A DNA stretch of 64,000 bases from assembly GCF_024519725.1 (NCBI RefSeq), contig NZ_JALJRK010000017.1, positions 32,094 through 96,093 on the forward strand, given 5' to 3'. The notes under the pieces are model-generated. The model searched no databases. It was not told where the DNA came from and saw nothing but the letters and a program-made list of their open reading frames with translations. Below are positions 45,869 through 55,443 of the stretch, piece by piece. How positions within the stretch are numbered: the first letter of the stretch is position 1; every line of letters begins with the position of its first letter. Position numbers and translations under genes: made by a program. The stretch is from Microvirga sp. Mcv34 (GTDB lineage Bacteria > Pseudomonadota > Alphaproteobacteria > Rhizobiales > Beijerinckiaceae).

Positions 45869-46483
45869 TCAGCGCGACGCAACGGCAGCCGCAGCGCCGG
45901 CCAGGAGGGCCCCGGTGGTGCGGTTGAGCCTCCGGATCGCCTTCGGGGTCGTGAAGAGCTGCCGGGCCCGGGCGGCGAGCACGATATAGCCGGCAAAGAC
46001 CACGCCCAGAACGCTCAAGGTCGCGGCCACTAGCTCCGCATAGCCCAACCCCGTGATCCGGGTGAGGTCGAGGATGGTCGGCAGGAGGGCGAGGTAGAAC
46101 ACGATGGTCTTCGGGTTGCCCAGGGTGAGGGCGAGGCCGCCGAGGAGAAGCTTGGCCGGATGCTCCCGCCTCGCGTCGGCCTTCACGTCCTTGGCGAGCG
46201 CGGGCGCCGTCCAGATCTTATAGGCGATGTAGAGCAGGTAGGCCGCACCGGCGTATTTGATGACCAGGAACACCTCGTGAAAAGCCTGAGCGAGTGCCGC
46301 GAGACCCAGAATGGCGAAGGTCAGCCAGACCACGTCTCCCAGCGCCACGCCGATGCTGAACGCCACCGCCTCCTTCGGCCCGCGGCCGAGAACCCGCCCG
46401 ACGATGGCGGCGATACCCGGGCCGGGCGAGGCGGCGGCGATGAAGAGGGCGGAGGAGAAGAGCAGCAGGCCTGCGATATCCAT
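45869..46483 (-). CDS. LysE-family amino-acid exporter
   Basis: This 204-residue inner-membrane protein has six hydrophobic segments. LysE/RhtB marks are ASPGPGIAAIVGRVLGRG near the N-terminus, YLLYIAYKIW in the middle and ALTLGNPKTIVFYLALLP after it. The family exports amino acids or homoserine-like compounds. It is inserted between recF and gyrB on the same strand, a neighbour not essential to replication. The substrate is unknown. Confidence 0.86.
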   Translation of the reverse strand: MDIAGLLLFSSALFIAAASPGPGIAAIVGRVLGRGPKEAVAFSIGVALGDVVWLTFAILGLAALAQAFHEVFLVIKYAGAAYLLYIAYKIWTAPALAKDVKADARREHPAKLLLGGLALTLGNPKTIVFYLALLPTILDLTRITGLGYAELVAATLSVLGVVFAGYIVLAARARQLFTTPKAIRRLNRTTGALLAGAAAAVASR

Positions 46484-46545
46484 GGTTCTCGACCCGGAAG
46501 AGACACTATTGCCGTCACCATAAGACCAAGCGGCTCTTCAGACCA

Positions 46546-47706
46546 TCAAGGAATTCTGATGGATTCGATCACGCCGGGCGACACCTGCAGGATGTCGGCC
46601 CGGCTCTGCAACTCGGCGAAGAGGCCCGGATCCGCGCCCGTCATCCAGACCTGCCCGCCCAGGGATTCCAGCGCGTCATACAGCCCGGCCCGACGGCGGG
46701 GATCGAGATGGGCGGCGACTTCGTCGAGGAGCACGAAGGGCGCGATGCCGCTCATGCTGGCGACGAGGCGGGCATGGGCGAGGACGAGGCCGATCAGCAG
46801 CGCCTTCTGCTCGCCCGTGGAGGCGGTGTTGGCGGGAATGTCCTTCGGGCCGTGGCGCACGAGGAGGTCCGAAGCCTGGGGGCCGACGAGGGTGCGTCCC
46901 GCCGCCCGGTCGCGGGCGCGGGAATCGCGCAGGATCGCGCGGTAGCGGTCCTCGGCATCGACGGCCGGCAGGGTGGCGACGAGCGTGTCGAGATCGCCGT
47001 CGAGGCCCATCGTGGCGAAGGGGAAGGGCGATTCCTCCTCGCGGGTCTCGAGGATGAGGCTCGCCAGCCGCTCCACGGTCTCTCGGCGGGCGGCCGCCAC
47101 CGCGATGGCGAGTTCCGCCACCTCCCGTTCGAGGGCATCGAGCCAGAGCCGGTCGTCGGGGTTTTCCTCGAGCACGCGGTTGCGCGAGCGCAGCGCCCGC
47201 TCCAGGGCGTTCACCCGCGACCCGTGCTCCGCATCGACCGCGAGGACGAGCCGGTCGAGAAAACGCCGCCGGTCGCCGGCGGGCCCGCGGAAAAGGGCGT
47301 CGAGATCCGGCGTGAGCCAGACGATGCGCAGGAACTCGGCGAAGGCCGTGGGCGAGGAGGCGGGCATCCCATCGATGCGGCAGACCCGCGAGGCGCGGGA
47401 GCCTTCGCCCTGGGGCTCGATGCCGGTGCCGAGCCGGTGCTCGCCGAAAGGGGCGTCGAGGGTCACCGAAACGGCGAAGGAGCCCGGCCCCTCATGGCGC
47501 GCCATCTCGCCCAGCTCCGCGCGCCTCAGGCCGCGACCGGGCATGAACAGAGAGATCGCCTCCAGCACATTGGTCTTGCCGGCCCCGTTCTCGCCCACGA
47601 GCGCCACCAGCGGGCGCGAGACAGTGAGGTCCAGACTCGCATAGGTGCGGAAGTCCTGGAGAATCAAGCGGACGATTCGGGAAGCGGCAACGGGGGAGGA
47701 GGACAT
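46546..47706 (-). CDS. recF: DNA replication and repair protein RecF
   Basis: This 386-residue SMC-like ATPase has Walker A GENGAGKTNVLEAISLF (about residue 36), the signature LVGPQASDLLVRHG and STGEQKALLIGLVLAHARL, and Walker B PFVLLDEVAAHLD. RecF loads RecA at gapped DNA with RecO and RecR. It lies 257 bases after dnaN; that gap holds a family C repeat. Confidence 0.95.
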   Translation of the reverse strand: MSSSPVAASRIVRLILQDFRTYASLDLTVSRPLVALVGENGAGKTNVLEAISLFMPGRGLRRAELGEMARHEGPGSFAVSVTLDAPFGEHRLGTGIEPQGEGSRASRVCRIDGMPASSPTAFAEFLRIVWLTPDLDALFRGPAGDRRRFLDRLVLAVDAEHGSRVNALERALRSRNRVLEENPDDRLWLDALEREVAELAIAVAAARRETVERLASLILETREEESPFPFATMGLDGDLDTLVATLPAVDAEDRYRAILRDSRARDRAAGRTLVGPQASDLLVRHGPKDIPANTASTGEQKALLIGLVLAHARLVASMSGIAPFVLLDEVAAHLDPRRRAGLYDALESLGGQVWMTGADPGLFAELQSRADILQVSPGVIESIRIP

Positions 47707-47789
47707 GCGCCCCCTTCATTCAGGAGCGGACGCGAAAGATCAAGCGTTGGCGCGGCCAAAGCGGCTTCGGAGTGTTTGCAGGCCCTGCA

Positions 47790-47900
47790 TCCAGACGATT
47801 CACGTCATGGCCGGCACACGGAGAAGCGCGGCACCTCAAGCAATCGGGATCACCGTCACGGGTCCCCGGATCAAGTCCGGGGAGGTGATGACAGTGAGTA
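47790..47900. repeat. Intergenic palindromic repeat, family C, copy 2
   Basis: TCATGGCCGGCACACGG, the 15-base core TCAAGCAATCGGGAT at 47836-47850 and a CCCCGGATCAAGTCCGGGG hairpin match the layout of 10078-10175. It lies between recF and dnaN. Confidence 0.55.
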
Positions 47901-47963
47901 AATTCCGAAACCGATCCCAGATCGTCGCCGCGCTCCGTCTGGAATGACGCTTGTCAGTGCGCC

Positions 47964-49082
47964 TTACACCCGCATCGGCATCAGGACGTAGAGCGCCGAG
48001 GCGCCTTCGCGGTCCTGGACGATGGTAGGGGAGCCGGGATCGGCGAGCTTGAACAGGGCGGTGTCGCCGTCGAGCTGGGACGTGATGTCGAGGAGGTAAC
48101 GGGCGTTGAAGCCGATATCGATCGGCGCGGCGTCGTAATCGACCTCGATCTCTTCCGTGGCGCTGCCCGAATCCGGGTTGTTGACGGTGAGCGTCAGGCG
48201 CCCGTCACCCAACGCGAGTTTCACCGCACGTCCACGCTCGGACGAGATGGTGGAGACGCGATCCACGGCCTTGGAGAAATCGGCGCGCTCGACCACGAGA
48301 ACCTTGTCGTTCCCGGCCGGGATGACGCGCTGGTAATCGGGGAAGGTGCCGTCGATGAGCTTGGAGGTCAGCACCACGCCGTCAAAGGTCAGGCGCACCT
48401 TGGCGGAGGACAATTCGACGGTGACGTTCTCGGACCCGTCTTCCACGAGCTTGACGATCTCGGCCACGGCCTTGCGCGGCACGATCACGCCGGGCATGCC
48501 TTCCGAGCCCGTGGGCGCCGGGATCTCGACCCGGGCGAGACGGTGTCCGTCGGTGGCGACCGCGCGCATGACGATGGAGCCGCCTGCGTCGATGGTGTGG
48601 AGATAGATGCCGTTGAGGTAGTAGCGAGTCTCTTCCGTGGAGATCGCGAACTGTGTCTTCTCGATCAGGCGCTTGAGGTCGCTGGCCGCAAGCGTAAAGC
48701 GGTGCGGCAGGTCGCCGGCGGCGAGGTCCGGGAAGTCGCTTTCCGGCAGGGCCTGCAGCATGAAGCGCGAACGGCCGGAGCGGATCTGCATCTGGCCCAT
48801 GTCGGCGGTCATCTCGAGCGACACCTGGGCGCCGTCGGAAAGCTTTCGGACGATGTCGTAGATCATGTAGGCCGGAACCGTGGTCGAGCCGGCATCCGTG
48901 ATCTCGGCCGGGATCGTCTCCGTCACCTCGATGTCGAGGTCGGTGGCCTTGAGGCGAAGCGATCCTTCGTCCGCCCGCAGCAGGACGTTCGACAGGATCG
49001 GAATGGTGTTGCGGCGCTCGACGACGCGGTGCACATGCCCCAACGCCTTCAGCAGAGCGGCGCGCTCAACGGTAACTCTCAT
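47964..49082 (-). CDS. dnaN: DNA polymerase III sliding clamp (beta subunit)
   Basis: This 372-residue protein is full-length DnaN with three clamp domains. Marks include MRVTVERAALLKALGHVHRVVERRNTIPILSNVL in pieces at the start, IEKTQFAISTEETRYYLNGIYL in the centre, TDGHRLARVEIP and a C-terminal ALYVLMPMRV. The C-terminal MPMRV is the usual clamp end. ATG 49082 is used; the frame extends to 49190 but that part is the leader. It follows dnaA by 159 bases with a hairpin in the gap. Confidence 0.96.
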   Translation of the reverse strand: MRVTVERAALLKALGHVHRVVERRNTIPILSNVLLRADEGSLRLKATDLDIEVTETIPAEITDAGSTTVPAYMIYDIVRKLSDGAQVSLEMTADMGQMQIRSGRSRFMLQALPESDFPDLAAGDLPHRFTLAASDLKRLIEKTQFAISTEETRYYLNGIYLHTIDAGGSIVMRAVATDGHRLARVEIPAPTGSEGMPGVIVPRKAVAEIVKLVEDGSENVTVELSSAKVRLTFDGVVLTSKLIDGTFPDYQRVIPAGNDKVLVVERADFSKAVDRVSTISSERGRAVKLALGDGRLTLTVNNPDSGSATEEIEVDYDAAPIDIGFNARYLLDITSQLDGDTALFKLADPGSPTIVQDREGASALYVLMPMRV

Positions 49083-49189
49083 AACCCAGCACCCGATTTC
49101 GGTGAAATTCTTGGCCCGATCCCGCCAAGGACGGGCCTCGGGCGGGACAAGCAGGGCAGCAATGTTGGCTTTTGTCGCCTGAGAAAGCA

Positions 49190-49210
49190 AGGCCGGGGGA
49201 TTCCCCGGCC
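49190..49210 (-). promoter_or_regulatory. Hairpin between dnaA and dnaN
   Basis: An 8-bp perfect stem (GGCCGGGG at 49190-49197 with CCCCGGCC at 49203-49210) and a 5-base loop lies in the 159-base dnaA-dnaN gap. On the minus strand it is followed by TTGCTTTC, too weak a T-run for a strong terminator. It could act as an attenuator or processing site. Confidence 0.4.
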
Positions 49211-49241
49211 CCTACCGCCTGCAGCGGTCAATCCCTCAAGC

Positions 49242-50744
49242 TTACTCCTGCAGCATACGCTTGAGGAGCTCGACCTCGTCGGAGAGGGCATGGTCTTCCC
49301 CAAGGGCCTTCTCGATCTTGCGCACCGCGTGGAGCACCGTGGTGTGATCACGCCCGCCGAAGCGGCGGCCGATCTCGGGCAGGGAACGCAGGGTGAGCAC
49401 CTTGGACAGGTACATGGCGATCTGGCGCGGCCGCACCACGGCGGCGGTGCGGCGCTCCGACAGAATGTCGGAGCGGGAGACGTTGTAGCGCGAGGCCACC
49501 AGCTTCTGGATGTCCTCGATCTTGACCCGCTTCGGCTCGCGGTTGCGCACGAGGTCGCGGATCGCCGTCTCGGCGGTCTCCAGGGTGATGGATGAGCCGG
49601 TGAGCGTCGCATGGGCGAGCAGGCGGTTCACGGCGCCTTCGAGATCGCGTCCGTTGGCCGTGATGGCGCGCGCCACGTAGGCGATCACGCTCTGGCCCAC
49701 CTCGAAGGTCGGATGGATCGTCTTCAAAGCCTCGACGCGGGTGGTGAGGATCGAGGTGCGCAGCGCCTCGTCGAGGGCGCTGACCTCGACCACGAGACCG
49801 CCGGCGAGCCGCGAGCGCACACGCTCGTCCAGGTTCTCCAGATCCGCCGGCGGACGGTCGGCGGCGATCACGATCTGGCGGCCCGCATCGATGAGGGCGT
49901 TCAGGGTGTGGCCGAATTCCTGCTGGATCTGCTTGCCCTGGATGAACTGCACGTCGTCGATGATGAGCAGGTCGATGCCTCGAAGACGCTCCTTGAAGGC
50001 GAGCGACGTCTGCGCCTTCAGGGAGGCCACGAAGCCGTACATGAAGCGGTCGGCGGTCAGATAGATGACGCGGCGGCCTTGCGCGCGCACCTCGTGGCCG
50101 ATGGCATGGAGGAGATGGGTCTTGCCCAGGCCGACGCCCGCATGGAGATAAAGCGGGTTGTAGATCGCCTGGCCGTTCTGGGCATGGGCGACCCTGTCAG
50201 CCGCCGCGTGGGCGAGCGCGTTGGAGCGGCCGACGATGAAGCTCTCGAAGGTGAGGCGGGAATCGAGCGGCGCGCCGCCGAGATCGCCGCTCTCGCCGCG
50301 CTCCTCCTGGGGAGCCGCGAGGGACGGGGCCTTGATGTCTCCCGATGCGCTCGGGAGCGCCATGGAGGCGGTCGGCGCCGGACGGGGCGCCTCGCTCACC
50401 CGACGCTGGGCGGCCGGGTCGCGTCCGAGGGTGCTGCGCACGCCGATGGAGACGCGCTCCACGTCGCCGCTCTCGGAGCGGTAAACGGCCAGCACACGAT
50501 CGGCATAATGGGATTCGATCCAGCTTTTCAGGAAGCGGGTGGGAACGGTGAGATAGGCGCAGCCCTCGATCACCGAATCCAGTTCCAGGCGTCCGAACCA
50601 GCTGGCGAAGATATCCTCCCCGAGCTCGGCCCGGAGACGGCGCTTGACCCGGGTCCATACGTCCGATGCCGATTGCTCGCCCGGAGTCTCCATGCCGTTC
50701 TCGCTGGGAGCGGCAAAGGTGCGGTGATCTTCGCTGCGATACAT
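49242..50744 (-). CDS. dnaA: Chromosomal replication initiator DnaA
   Basis: This 500-residue protein begins [10 protein letters not shown] after a strong GGAGGAA; the frame continues to 50816 but that part is leader. Domain I has [22 protein letters not shown]; a Pro/Ala-rich linker follows. The AAA+ domain has Walker [17 protein letters not shown], Walker [14 protein letters not shown] and [10 protein letters not shown]; domain IV has the DnaA-box binding helix [17 protein letters not shown]. It opens the origin and is encoded beside the most likely origin candidate. Confidence 0.97.
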   Translation of the reverse strand: MYRSEDHRTFAAPSENGMETPGEQSASDVWTRVKRRLRAELGEDIFASWFGRLELDSVIEGCAYLTVPTRFLKSWIESHYADRVLAVYRSESGDVERVSIGVRSTLGRDPAAQRRVSEAPRPAPTASMALPSASGDIKAPSLAAPQEERGESGDLGGAPLDSRLTFESFIVGRSNALAHAAADRVAHAQNGQAIYNPLYLHAGVGLGKTHLLHAIGHEVRAQGRRVIYLTADRFMYGFVASLKAQTSLAFKERLRGIDLLIIDDVQFIQGKQIQQEFGHTLNALIDAGRQIVIAADRPPADLENLDERVRSRLAGGLVVEVSALDEALRTSILTTRVEALKTIHPTFEVGQSVIAYVARAITANGRDLEGAVNRLLAHATLTGSSITLETAETAIRDLVRNREPKRVKIEDIQKLVASRYNVSRSDILSERRTAAVVRPRQIAMYLSKVLTLRSLPEIGRRFGGRDHTTVLHAVRKIEKALGEDHALSDEVELLKRMLQE

Positions 50745-51398
50745 CAATGTTCCTCCACGAGGTTCCGCCTTCTTTAAGGTCGGAAACCCCCACGCATGAC
50801 CCGTTTCGAACACCAAGGCACAAAGGCCTCACAGGTTATCCGAAACGTGGCGCCCCCAATTGTACTAAAGATTATTTGAATGCTTTTAAGTCGAGACTGT
50901 CGCTGACTGCCGCCTCCTTCACCTTCACTCAAGGTCTATCAAGATTACCCCTCGGTAAAGGACGAGCCTTCGCTTGCTTCTTGAGAGAATGAAACAACGA
51001 CTTATCCCCGCACATGGTGACTTTAGTTCGAGCTTTGAGTGAATGACTTCACGGCGAGCCGTTGAAGCAAATTGACCTTACACAGGGTGCGGGACGGGGT
51101 GCAATACGGCCGAGTCGAGTCTCTGGTCCCCACAAGCCCCCGGCTGCGTTCACAGCCTCGTCCACAGGTTTTGAATCTGGGCTTTAAAGTCCTGACTCTT
51201 CAACTGATTCACAGTTCCATCACAGCCTGTCCGGAAGCCTGAAAAAAGAGTCTTTTCGCAACCTTGATTCAGAACCGATTCGTCCCGACTCGTGGGTGAT
51301 TCTGATGCTTCGCGATGCTTTGCCTGCTAAGCTGTTGAATAAAATGAGTGTTTTCTGTGCGGTTTGAATCCGCCTCGTGGGACGTTCAACCTGTCGAA

Positions 51399-51429
51399 CG
51401 GGGATAAAGTCAAGCTGACATGTGGATAA
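51399..51429. promoter_or_regulatory. DnaA-box pair
   Basis: CGGGGATAA (51399-51407) and TGTGGATAA (51421-51429) are parallel and 22 bases apart, close to two helical turns. The second is a perfect complement of TTATCCACA; the first differs at two positions. Confidence 0.65.
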
Positions 51430-51459
51430 AATTCGGAGCCCGAATCCGGCTCCGAATAC

Positions 51460-51485
51460 GAAAAAACCCGGCCGTGAGGCCGGGT
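51460..51485 (-). terminator. Rho-independent terminator downstream of rpsT
   Basis: On the minus strand ACCCGGCC, loop TCAC, GGCCGGGT is followed by TTTTTCG. A second weaker hairpin (CAGCCGT/ACGGCTG, about 51505-51520) lies directly after the rpsT stop. Confidence 0.8.
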
Positions 51486-51522
51486 CTGATCGACGATGAA
51501 AAGTCAGCCGTGACGGCTGCTT

Positions 51523-51789
51523 TTAAGCGCTCAGCGCGTTGATGCGGCTCGCGAGGCGCGAGACCTTCCGCGACGCGGTGTTCTTGTGCACGATGCCCTT
51601 CTGGGCGGCGCGCATCATCTCCGGCTCGGCGGCGCGCAAGGCGGCGACGGCCTCGGTCTGATTGCCGGCGGCAATGGCCTCTTCGACCTTGCGGACGAAA
51701 GTCCGCATCCGGCTGCGACGCGACTTGTTGACCGCGGTGCGCTTCGCGATCTTACGGGTCATCTTCTTGGCGGACACGGTGTTGGCCAT
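51523..51789 (-). CDS. rpsT: 30S ribosomal protein S20
   Basis: This 88-residue basic protein is full-length S20: [37 protein letters not shown], then [21 protein letters not shown]. It binds 16S rRNA early in small-subunit assembly. It lies upstream of dnaA on the same strand, an arrangement common in alphaproteobacteria. A strong terminator separates it from the dnaA control region. Confidence 0.96.
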   Translation of the reverse strand: MANTVSAKKMTRKIAKRTAVNKSRRSRMRTFVRKVEEAIAAGNQTEAVAALRAAEPEMMRAAQKGIVHKNTASRKVSRLASRINALSA

Positions 51790-51962
51790 GGCCCATCCTC
51801 GTTCTTTTAAAATCCCGATGCGCCAAGCTGAGCCCGTCTAGAGCTCCGGCAGCGACCGGTTGATTGCATGGAAACCGAAGAGCCCGCGGGACGCGCGGGC
51901 TCATGTGAGGCGGCTTATAGACGCGAAGGCCGCGAACGTCAACGACCATGGGCCTTTGCGCG

Positions 51963-52766
51963 TCAAAAAAGCGCCCATGACATCTTCTGAAGGGCCTGCC
52001 GCCAGGGATTGGCCGGGTCGAGCAGGAGCCTGAGCGCCATGAGGCCCGAGACCAGGACCAGGAGCGGGCGGATGATCCGTGAGCCCAGATGCACGGCCAG
52101 CCGCGATCCGGCCTGGGCGCCGAGAAAGGACGCCGCCGCCATGGCGAGACCGATCGACCAAACCACCGCGCCGGTCGACGCATAGAGAAGGAGGCTGCCG
52201 AAATTGCTCGCGAAATTGACCAGCTTGGTATGGGCCGTCGCCTTGATCACCCCGTAGCCGAGGAGGGTCACGAAGGCCAGCATGTAGAAGGAGCCGGCGC
52301 CAGGCCCGAAAATGCCGTCGTAGAAGCCGATGGCGACCGGCGCGGTCAGGCCGAAGGCCAACGCCGTCATGCGGGCATGAGCATCCTCGTCCTTCATCTT
52401 GCGCGAGAGGGCGAAGTAGATCGCCATGGCGATGAGCAGCACGGGGATCAGTACTTCCAAGACCGGGCGCGGCAGGAACTGCACGCACAGGGCCCCGGCG
52501 ACGCTGCTCGCGAACGCCACCAGAGTGAAGCCCCAGGCCTTGCGCCACTCGATCAGCCCCTTCCGGCCGAAGGTATAGGTGGCGGAGGCGGCCGCGACCG
52601 AGCCCTGCACCTTGTTGGTGGCGATGGCCTGGGCCGGGTCGAGGCCCGCGAGGAGGAGGGCGGGCACGGTCAGGAGCCCGCCGCCCCCGGCGATGGAATC
52701 CACGAAGCCCGCAAGGAAGGAGACCGCGGCGAGCGCCGCGATCATGTCGAAGCCGATCTCGGTCAC
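51963..52766 (-). CDS. TauE/SafE-family sulfite exporter-like permease
   Basis: This 267-residue membrane protein starts at GTG 52766, two bases after the enoyl-CoA hydratase stop. It has about eight hydrophobic segments and the family marks FLAGFVDSIAGGGGLLTVPALLLAG, ATNKVQGSVAAASATY, GFYDGIFGPGAGSFYMLAFV and AHTKLVNFASNFGSL, the two-repeat pattern of TauE/SafE. Members export sulfite or small organosulfur anions. Tight linkage to the hydratase suggests one transcript; the substrate is not shown. Confidence 0.88.
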   Translation of the reverse strand: MTEIGFDMIAALAAVSFLAGFVDSIAGGGGLLTVPALLLAGLDPAQAIATNKVQGSVAAASATYTFGRKGLIEWRKAWGFTLVAFASSVAGALCVQFLPRPVLEVLIPVLLIAMAIYFALSRKMKDEDAHARMTALAFGLTAPVAIGFYDGIFGPGAGSFYMLAFVTLLGYGVIKATAHTKLVNFASNFGSLLLYASTGAVVWSIGLAMAAASFLGAQAGSRLAVHLGSRIIRPLLVLVSGLMALRLLLDPANPWRQALQKMSWALF

Positions 52767-52768
52767 GT

Positions 52769-53542
52769 CTACTGGTTCTTGAACTCGGCCGGGCGCTTGC
52801 CGACGAAGGCGCTCATGCCTTCCTTCTGGTCGGCGGTGGCGAACATGGCGTGGAAAAGGCGCCGCTCGAAGCGGATGCCCTCGGAGAGGGAAACCTCGTC
52901 GGCGCGGTTGATGGTTTCCTTGGTCATCATGGCGATGGGCAGCGACATGGACGCGATGGTCTCGGCCGTCTTCATGGTCTCGGCGAGAAGGTCGGCGAGC
53001 GGCACCACCCGGGCTACGAGGCCGGAGCGTTCCGCCTCCTCGGCGCCCATCATGCGGCCGGTCAGGCACATCTCCATGGCCTTGGCCTTGCCGATGAGCC
53101 GGGTCAGGCGCTGGGTGCCGCCCATGCCCGGCATGACGCCGAGCTTGATCTCCGGCTGGCCGAACCGGGCGTTGTCCGCCGCGATGATGAAGTCGCACAT
53201 CATGGCGAACTCGCAGCCGCCGCCGAGGGCGAAGCCCGCCACGGCGGCGATCATCGGCTTGCGCCGTCCCGACACCTTCTCCCAGCCGGAGAAGAAATCG
53301 GCCATGTAGGTGTGCGGATAGGTGAGCTCGGCCATCTCCTTGATGTCCGCGCCGGCCGCGAAGGCCTTCTCCGAGCCCGTGATGACGATGCAGCCGATCG
53401 CCGGATCCGCCTCGAAGGCATCGAGCGCCTGGTTCACCTCGTTCAGCAGAGCCGAATTGAGGGCGTTCAGGGCCTGGGGCCGGTTGAGGGTGATCAGCCC
53501 CACTTTCCCGCGCGTCTCAACGAGAATCGTCTCAAAAGCCAT
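52769..53542 (-). CDS. Enoyl-CoA hydratase
   Basis: This 257-residue crotonase-fold protein is full length. The oxyanion-hole segments are [14 protein letters not shown] and [15 protein letters not shown]; catalytic Glu positions appear in GGCEFA and in [18 protein letters not shown]. It hydrates trans-2-enoyl-CoA in beta-oxidation or a related pathway. The closeness to short-chain enoyl-CoA hydratase (FadB1/Ech type) is strong. It leads a two-gene unit with the TauE/SafE permease. Confidence 0.93.
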   Translation of the reverse strand: MAFETILVETRGKVGLITLNRPQALNALNSALLNEVNQALDAFEADPAIGCIVITGSEKAFAAGADIKEMAELTYPHTYMADFFSGWEKVSGRRKPMIAAVAGFALGGGCEFAMMCDFIIAADNARFGQPEIKLGVMPGMGGTQRLTRLIGKAKAMEMCLTGRMMGAEEAERSGLVARVVPLADLLAETMKTAETIASMSLPIAMMTKETINRADEVSLSEGIRFERRLFHAMFATADQKEGMSAFVGKRPAEFKNQ

Positions 53543-53629
53543 GCCGGCATCTCCTCATCGTCGGATGAGACACCGGTAGGCGAGGCTTTCAGGGACGGCA
53601 AGCGGAAATCGGGACGCTGCGCGTCCGCC

Positions 53630-54523
53630 TTAAGACGATGACCGCTTCTGGCATTCCGGACAATAGAAGGTGGAGCGCCCGGACTGCACGAGCCGGGTCA
53701 CCGTGCCGGTGCAGGCGGGGGTCACGCAGGGCTCGCCCTCCCGGTCATAGACCCGGAACGAATGCTGGAAATAGCCGAGCGAGCCATCGACCTGCGCGTG
53801 GTCGCGCAGGGTCGAGCCGCCGGCCTCGACGGCCTCGGCGAGCACGTCCCGGATGACAGCCGCCAATTGGTGGGCCGTGTCGGTCGGCTGTCCATTCCTC
53901 GTCGCGAGCGAGCCGGCCGGCGCCTCCGGATGAAGGCCGGTGCGGAACAGGGCCTCGCAGACATAGATGTTGCCGAGCCCGGCGATCAGCCGCTGGTCTA
54001 GGAGAGCGGCCTTCAGGGGCGTGCGCTTGCCCTGAAAGAGCCGCGCGATGGTCTCGCCCGAGAGCTCGTTGCCGAGGGGCTCGATGCCCATCCCGGCGAA
54101 GTGCTTCGAGGTCTCGATGGCAGACCGAGGCACCAGATCCATGAAGCCGAAGCGGCGGGTGTCGTTGTAGGTGACGGTCGCCCCGTTGGAGAGTTGGAAC
54201 ACCACATGGTCGTGGGCGCCCAGGGATCCGTGCTCGTGATGGAACTCCCCCGGCATGCGGGTGGCGCCTTCCTGGGTCACCAGAAACCGTCCCGACATGC
54301 CCAGATGCATCACCAGCACCTCGCCCGAGGCGAGATCGGCGAGGAGATATTTGGCCCGGCGGCCCAAGGCCGTGATTTCCTGGCCTTCCAGGCGCTCGGC
54401 AAATCGTTCCGGAAAGGGAAAGCGCAGGTCCGGCCGGCGCTGGGTCACCTTGGTGAAGCGGGCGCCGACCATGGCGGGCTCCAGGCCTCGGCGCACGGTT
54501 TCGACTTCAGGAAGTTCGGGCAT
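53630..54523 (-). CDS. mutM: Formamidopyrimidine-DNA glycosylase (MutM/Fpg)
   Basis: This 297-residue protein begins [20 protein letters not shown]; the catalytic N-terminal Pro requires the start at 54523 rather than the TTG three bases earlier. A helix-two-turn-helix segment ([20 protein letters not shown]) and a C-terminal zinc finger of four cysteines ([19 protein letters not shown] and [10 protein letters not shown]) are complete. It removes 8-oxoguanine and formamidopyrimidines. It is divergent from ubiE. Confidence 0.96.
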   Translation of the reverse strand: MPELPEVETVRRGLEPAMVGARFTKVTQRRPDLRFPFPERFAERLEGQEITALGRRAKYLLADLASGEVLVMHLGMSGRFLVTQEGATRMPGEFHHEHGSLGAHDHVVFQLSNGATVTYNDTRRFGFMDLVPRSAIETSKHFAGMGIEPLGNELSGETIARLFQGKRTPLKAALLDQRLIAGLGNIYVCEALFRTGLHPEAPAGSLATRNGQPTDTAHQLAAVIRDVLAEAVEAGGSTLRDHAQVDGSLGYFQHSFRVYDREGEPCVTPACTGTVTRLVQSGRSTFYCPECQKRSSS

Positions 54524-54594
54524 CAACCATCTCTCGGCTTCTTGAGACCTCTTACATAGCCATCCGGTCCTGCTTCCGCTATGGATCGCGACAT

Positions 54595-54630
54595 TGGCGC
54601 ATCGTGCGGACCCGGAGGGCCGGGTTCGCG
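54595..54630. repeat. Partial copy of repeat family B
   Basis: GGCGCATCGTGCGGACCC followed by GGAGGGCCG matches part of 7168-7305. It lies between mutM and ubiE. Confidence 0.45.
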
Positions 54631-54690
54631 AAATGGGGATTCGGTTCGGGTCCGATACGCCAGGCGATGACGAGAGGGTTGGTGAGGATC

Positions 54691-55440
54691 ATGACCGACG
54701 ACAACACCCATTTCGGGTTCCAGTCCGTGCCGCTCGGCGAGAAGCAGGGCAAGGTCAACGAGGTCTTCCGCTCGGTGGCGAGCCGCTACGACATCATGAA
54801 CGACCTCATGTCGGCCGGGCTCCACCGCCTCTGGAAAGACGCCCTCGTATCGACCCTGCGTCCGCCGCGCGACCGGCCGTTCCGTCATCTCGACGTGGCC
54901 GGCGGCACCGGCGACGTGGCCTTCCGCATCCTGGACGAGAGCGGCCCGCAGACCCGGGTGACGGTGCTCGACATCAATGGCGAGATGCTCAAGGTCGGTG
55001 CCGAGCGGGCCGGCCACCGCTATGAGGGCCGCATCGATTTCGTCGAAGCCAATGCGGAGGAACTGCCGCTCGAGTCCAAGACCTACGACGCCTACACCAT
55101 CGCGTTCGGGATCCGGAACGTGCCGCGCATCGATGCGGCGCTCCGCGAGGCGCACCGGGTGCTCAAGCCCGGCGGGCGCTTCCTGTGCCTCGAATTCTCC
55201 AAGGTCGACGTGCCTGTCCTCGACAGGATCTACGACGCCTATTCCTTCAACGTCATCCCGAAGCTCGGAAGCATGGTGACGGGCGATGCGGAATCCTACC
55301 AGTATCTGGTGGAGTCGATCCGCCGCTTCCCGCCGCCGGCCGCCTTCGCACGGATGATCGAGGAGGCGGGTTTCAAGCGCGTCACGCACCGGACATTGAC
55401 GGCGGGCGTCGTCGCCATCCATTCCGGCTGGAAGATCTGA
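54691..55440 (+). CDS. ubiE: Ubiquinone/menaquinone biosynthesis C-methyltransferase UbiE
   Basis: This 249-residue protein has UbiE marks: [24 protein letters not shown], the SAM loop [53 protein letters not shown] and EFSKVD. It methylates the quinone ring in ubiquinone synthesis. ATG 54691 follows GAGG; ATG 54667 is an alternative. It is the first of four tightly packed plus-strand genes and lies three bases before ubiB. Confidence 0.95.
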   Translation: MTDDNTHFGFQSVPLGEKQGKVNEVFRSVASRYDIMNDLMSAGLHRLWKDALVSTLRPPRDRPFRHLDVAGGTGDVAFRILDESGPQTRVTVLDINGEMLKVGAERAGHRYEGRIDFVEANAEELPLESKTYDAYTIAFGIRNVPRIDAALREAHRVLKPGGRFLCLEFSKVDVPVLDRIYDAYSFNVIPKLGSMVTGDAESYQYLVESIRRFPPPAAFARMIEEAGFKRVTHRTLTAGVVAIHSGWKI

Positions 55441-55443
55441 CAC

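Larger units (their letters stand above)
50745..51522. other. dnaA-rpsT intergenic region: candidate replication origin / dnaA control region
   Basis: The gap of about 780 bases holds a perfect DnaA box TGTGGATAA (51421-51429), a near-box CGGGGATAA in the same orientation 22 bases away (51399-51407), and weaker boxes TTATCCCCG (51002-51010) and TTATCCGAA (50836-50844). Twelve GANTC sites occur between 51112 and 51446. No gene is seen inside. This fits an origin or the methylation-sensitive dnaA promoter; which of these needs strand-skew or mapping data. Confidence 0.6.
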
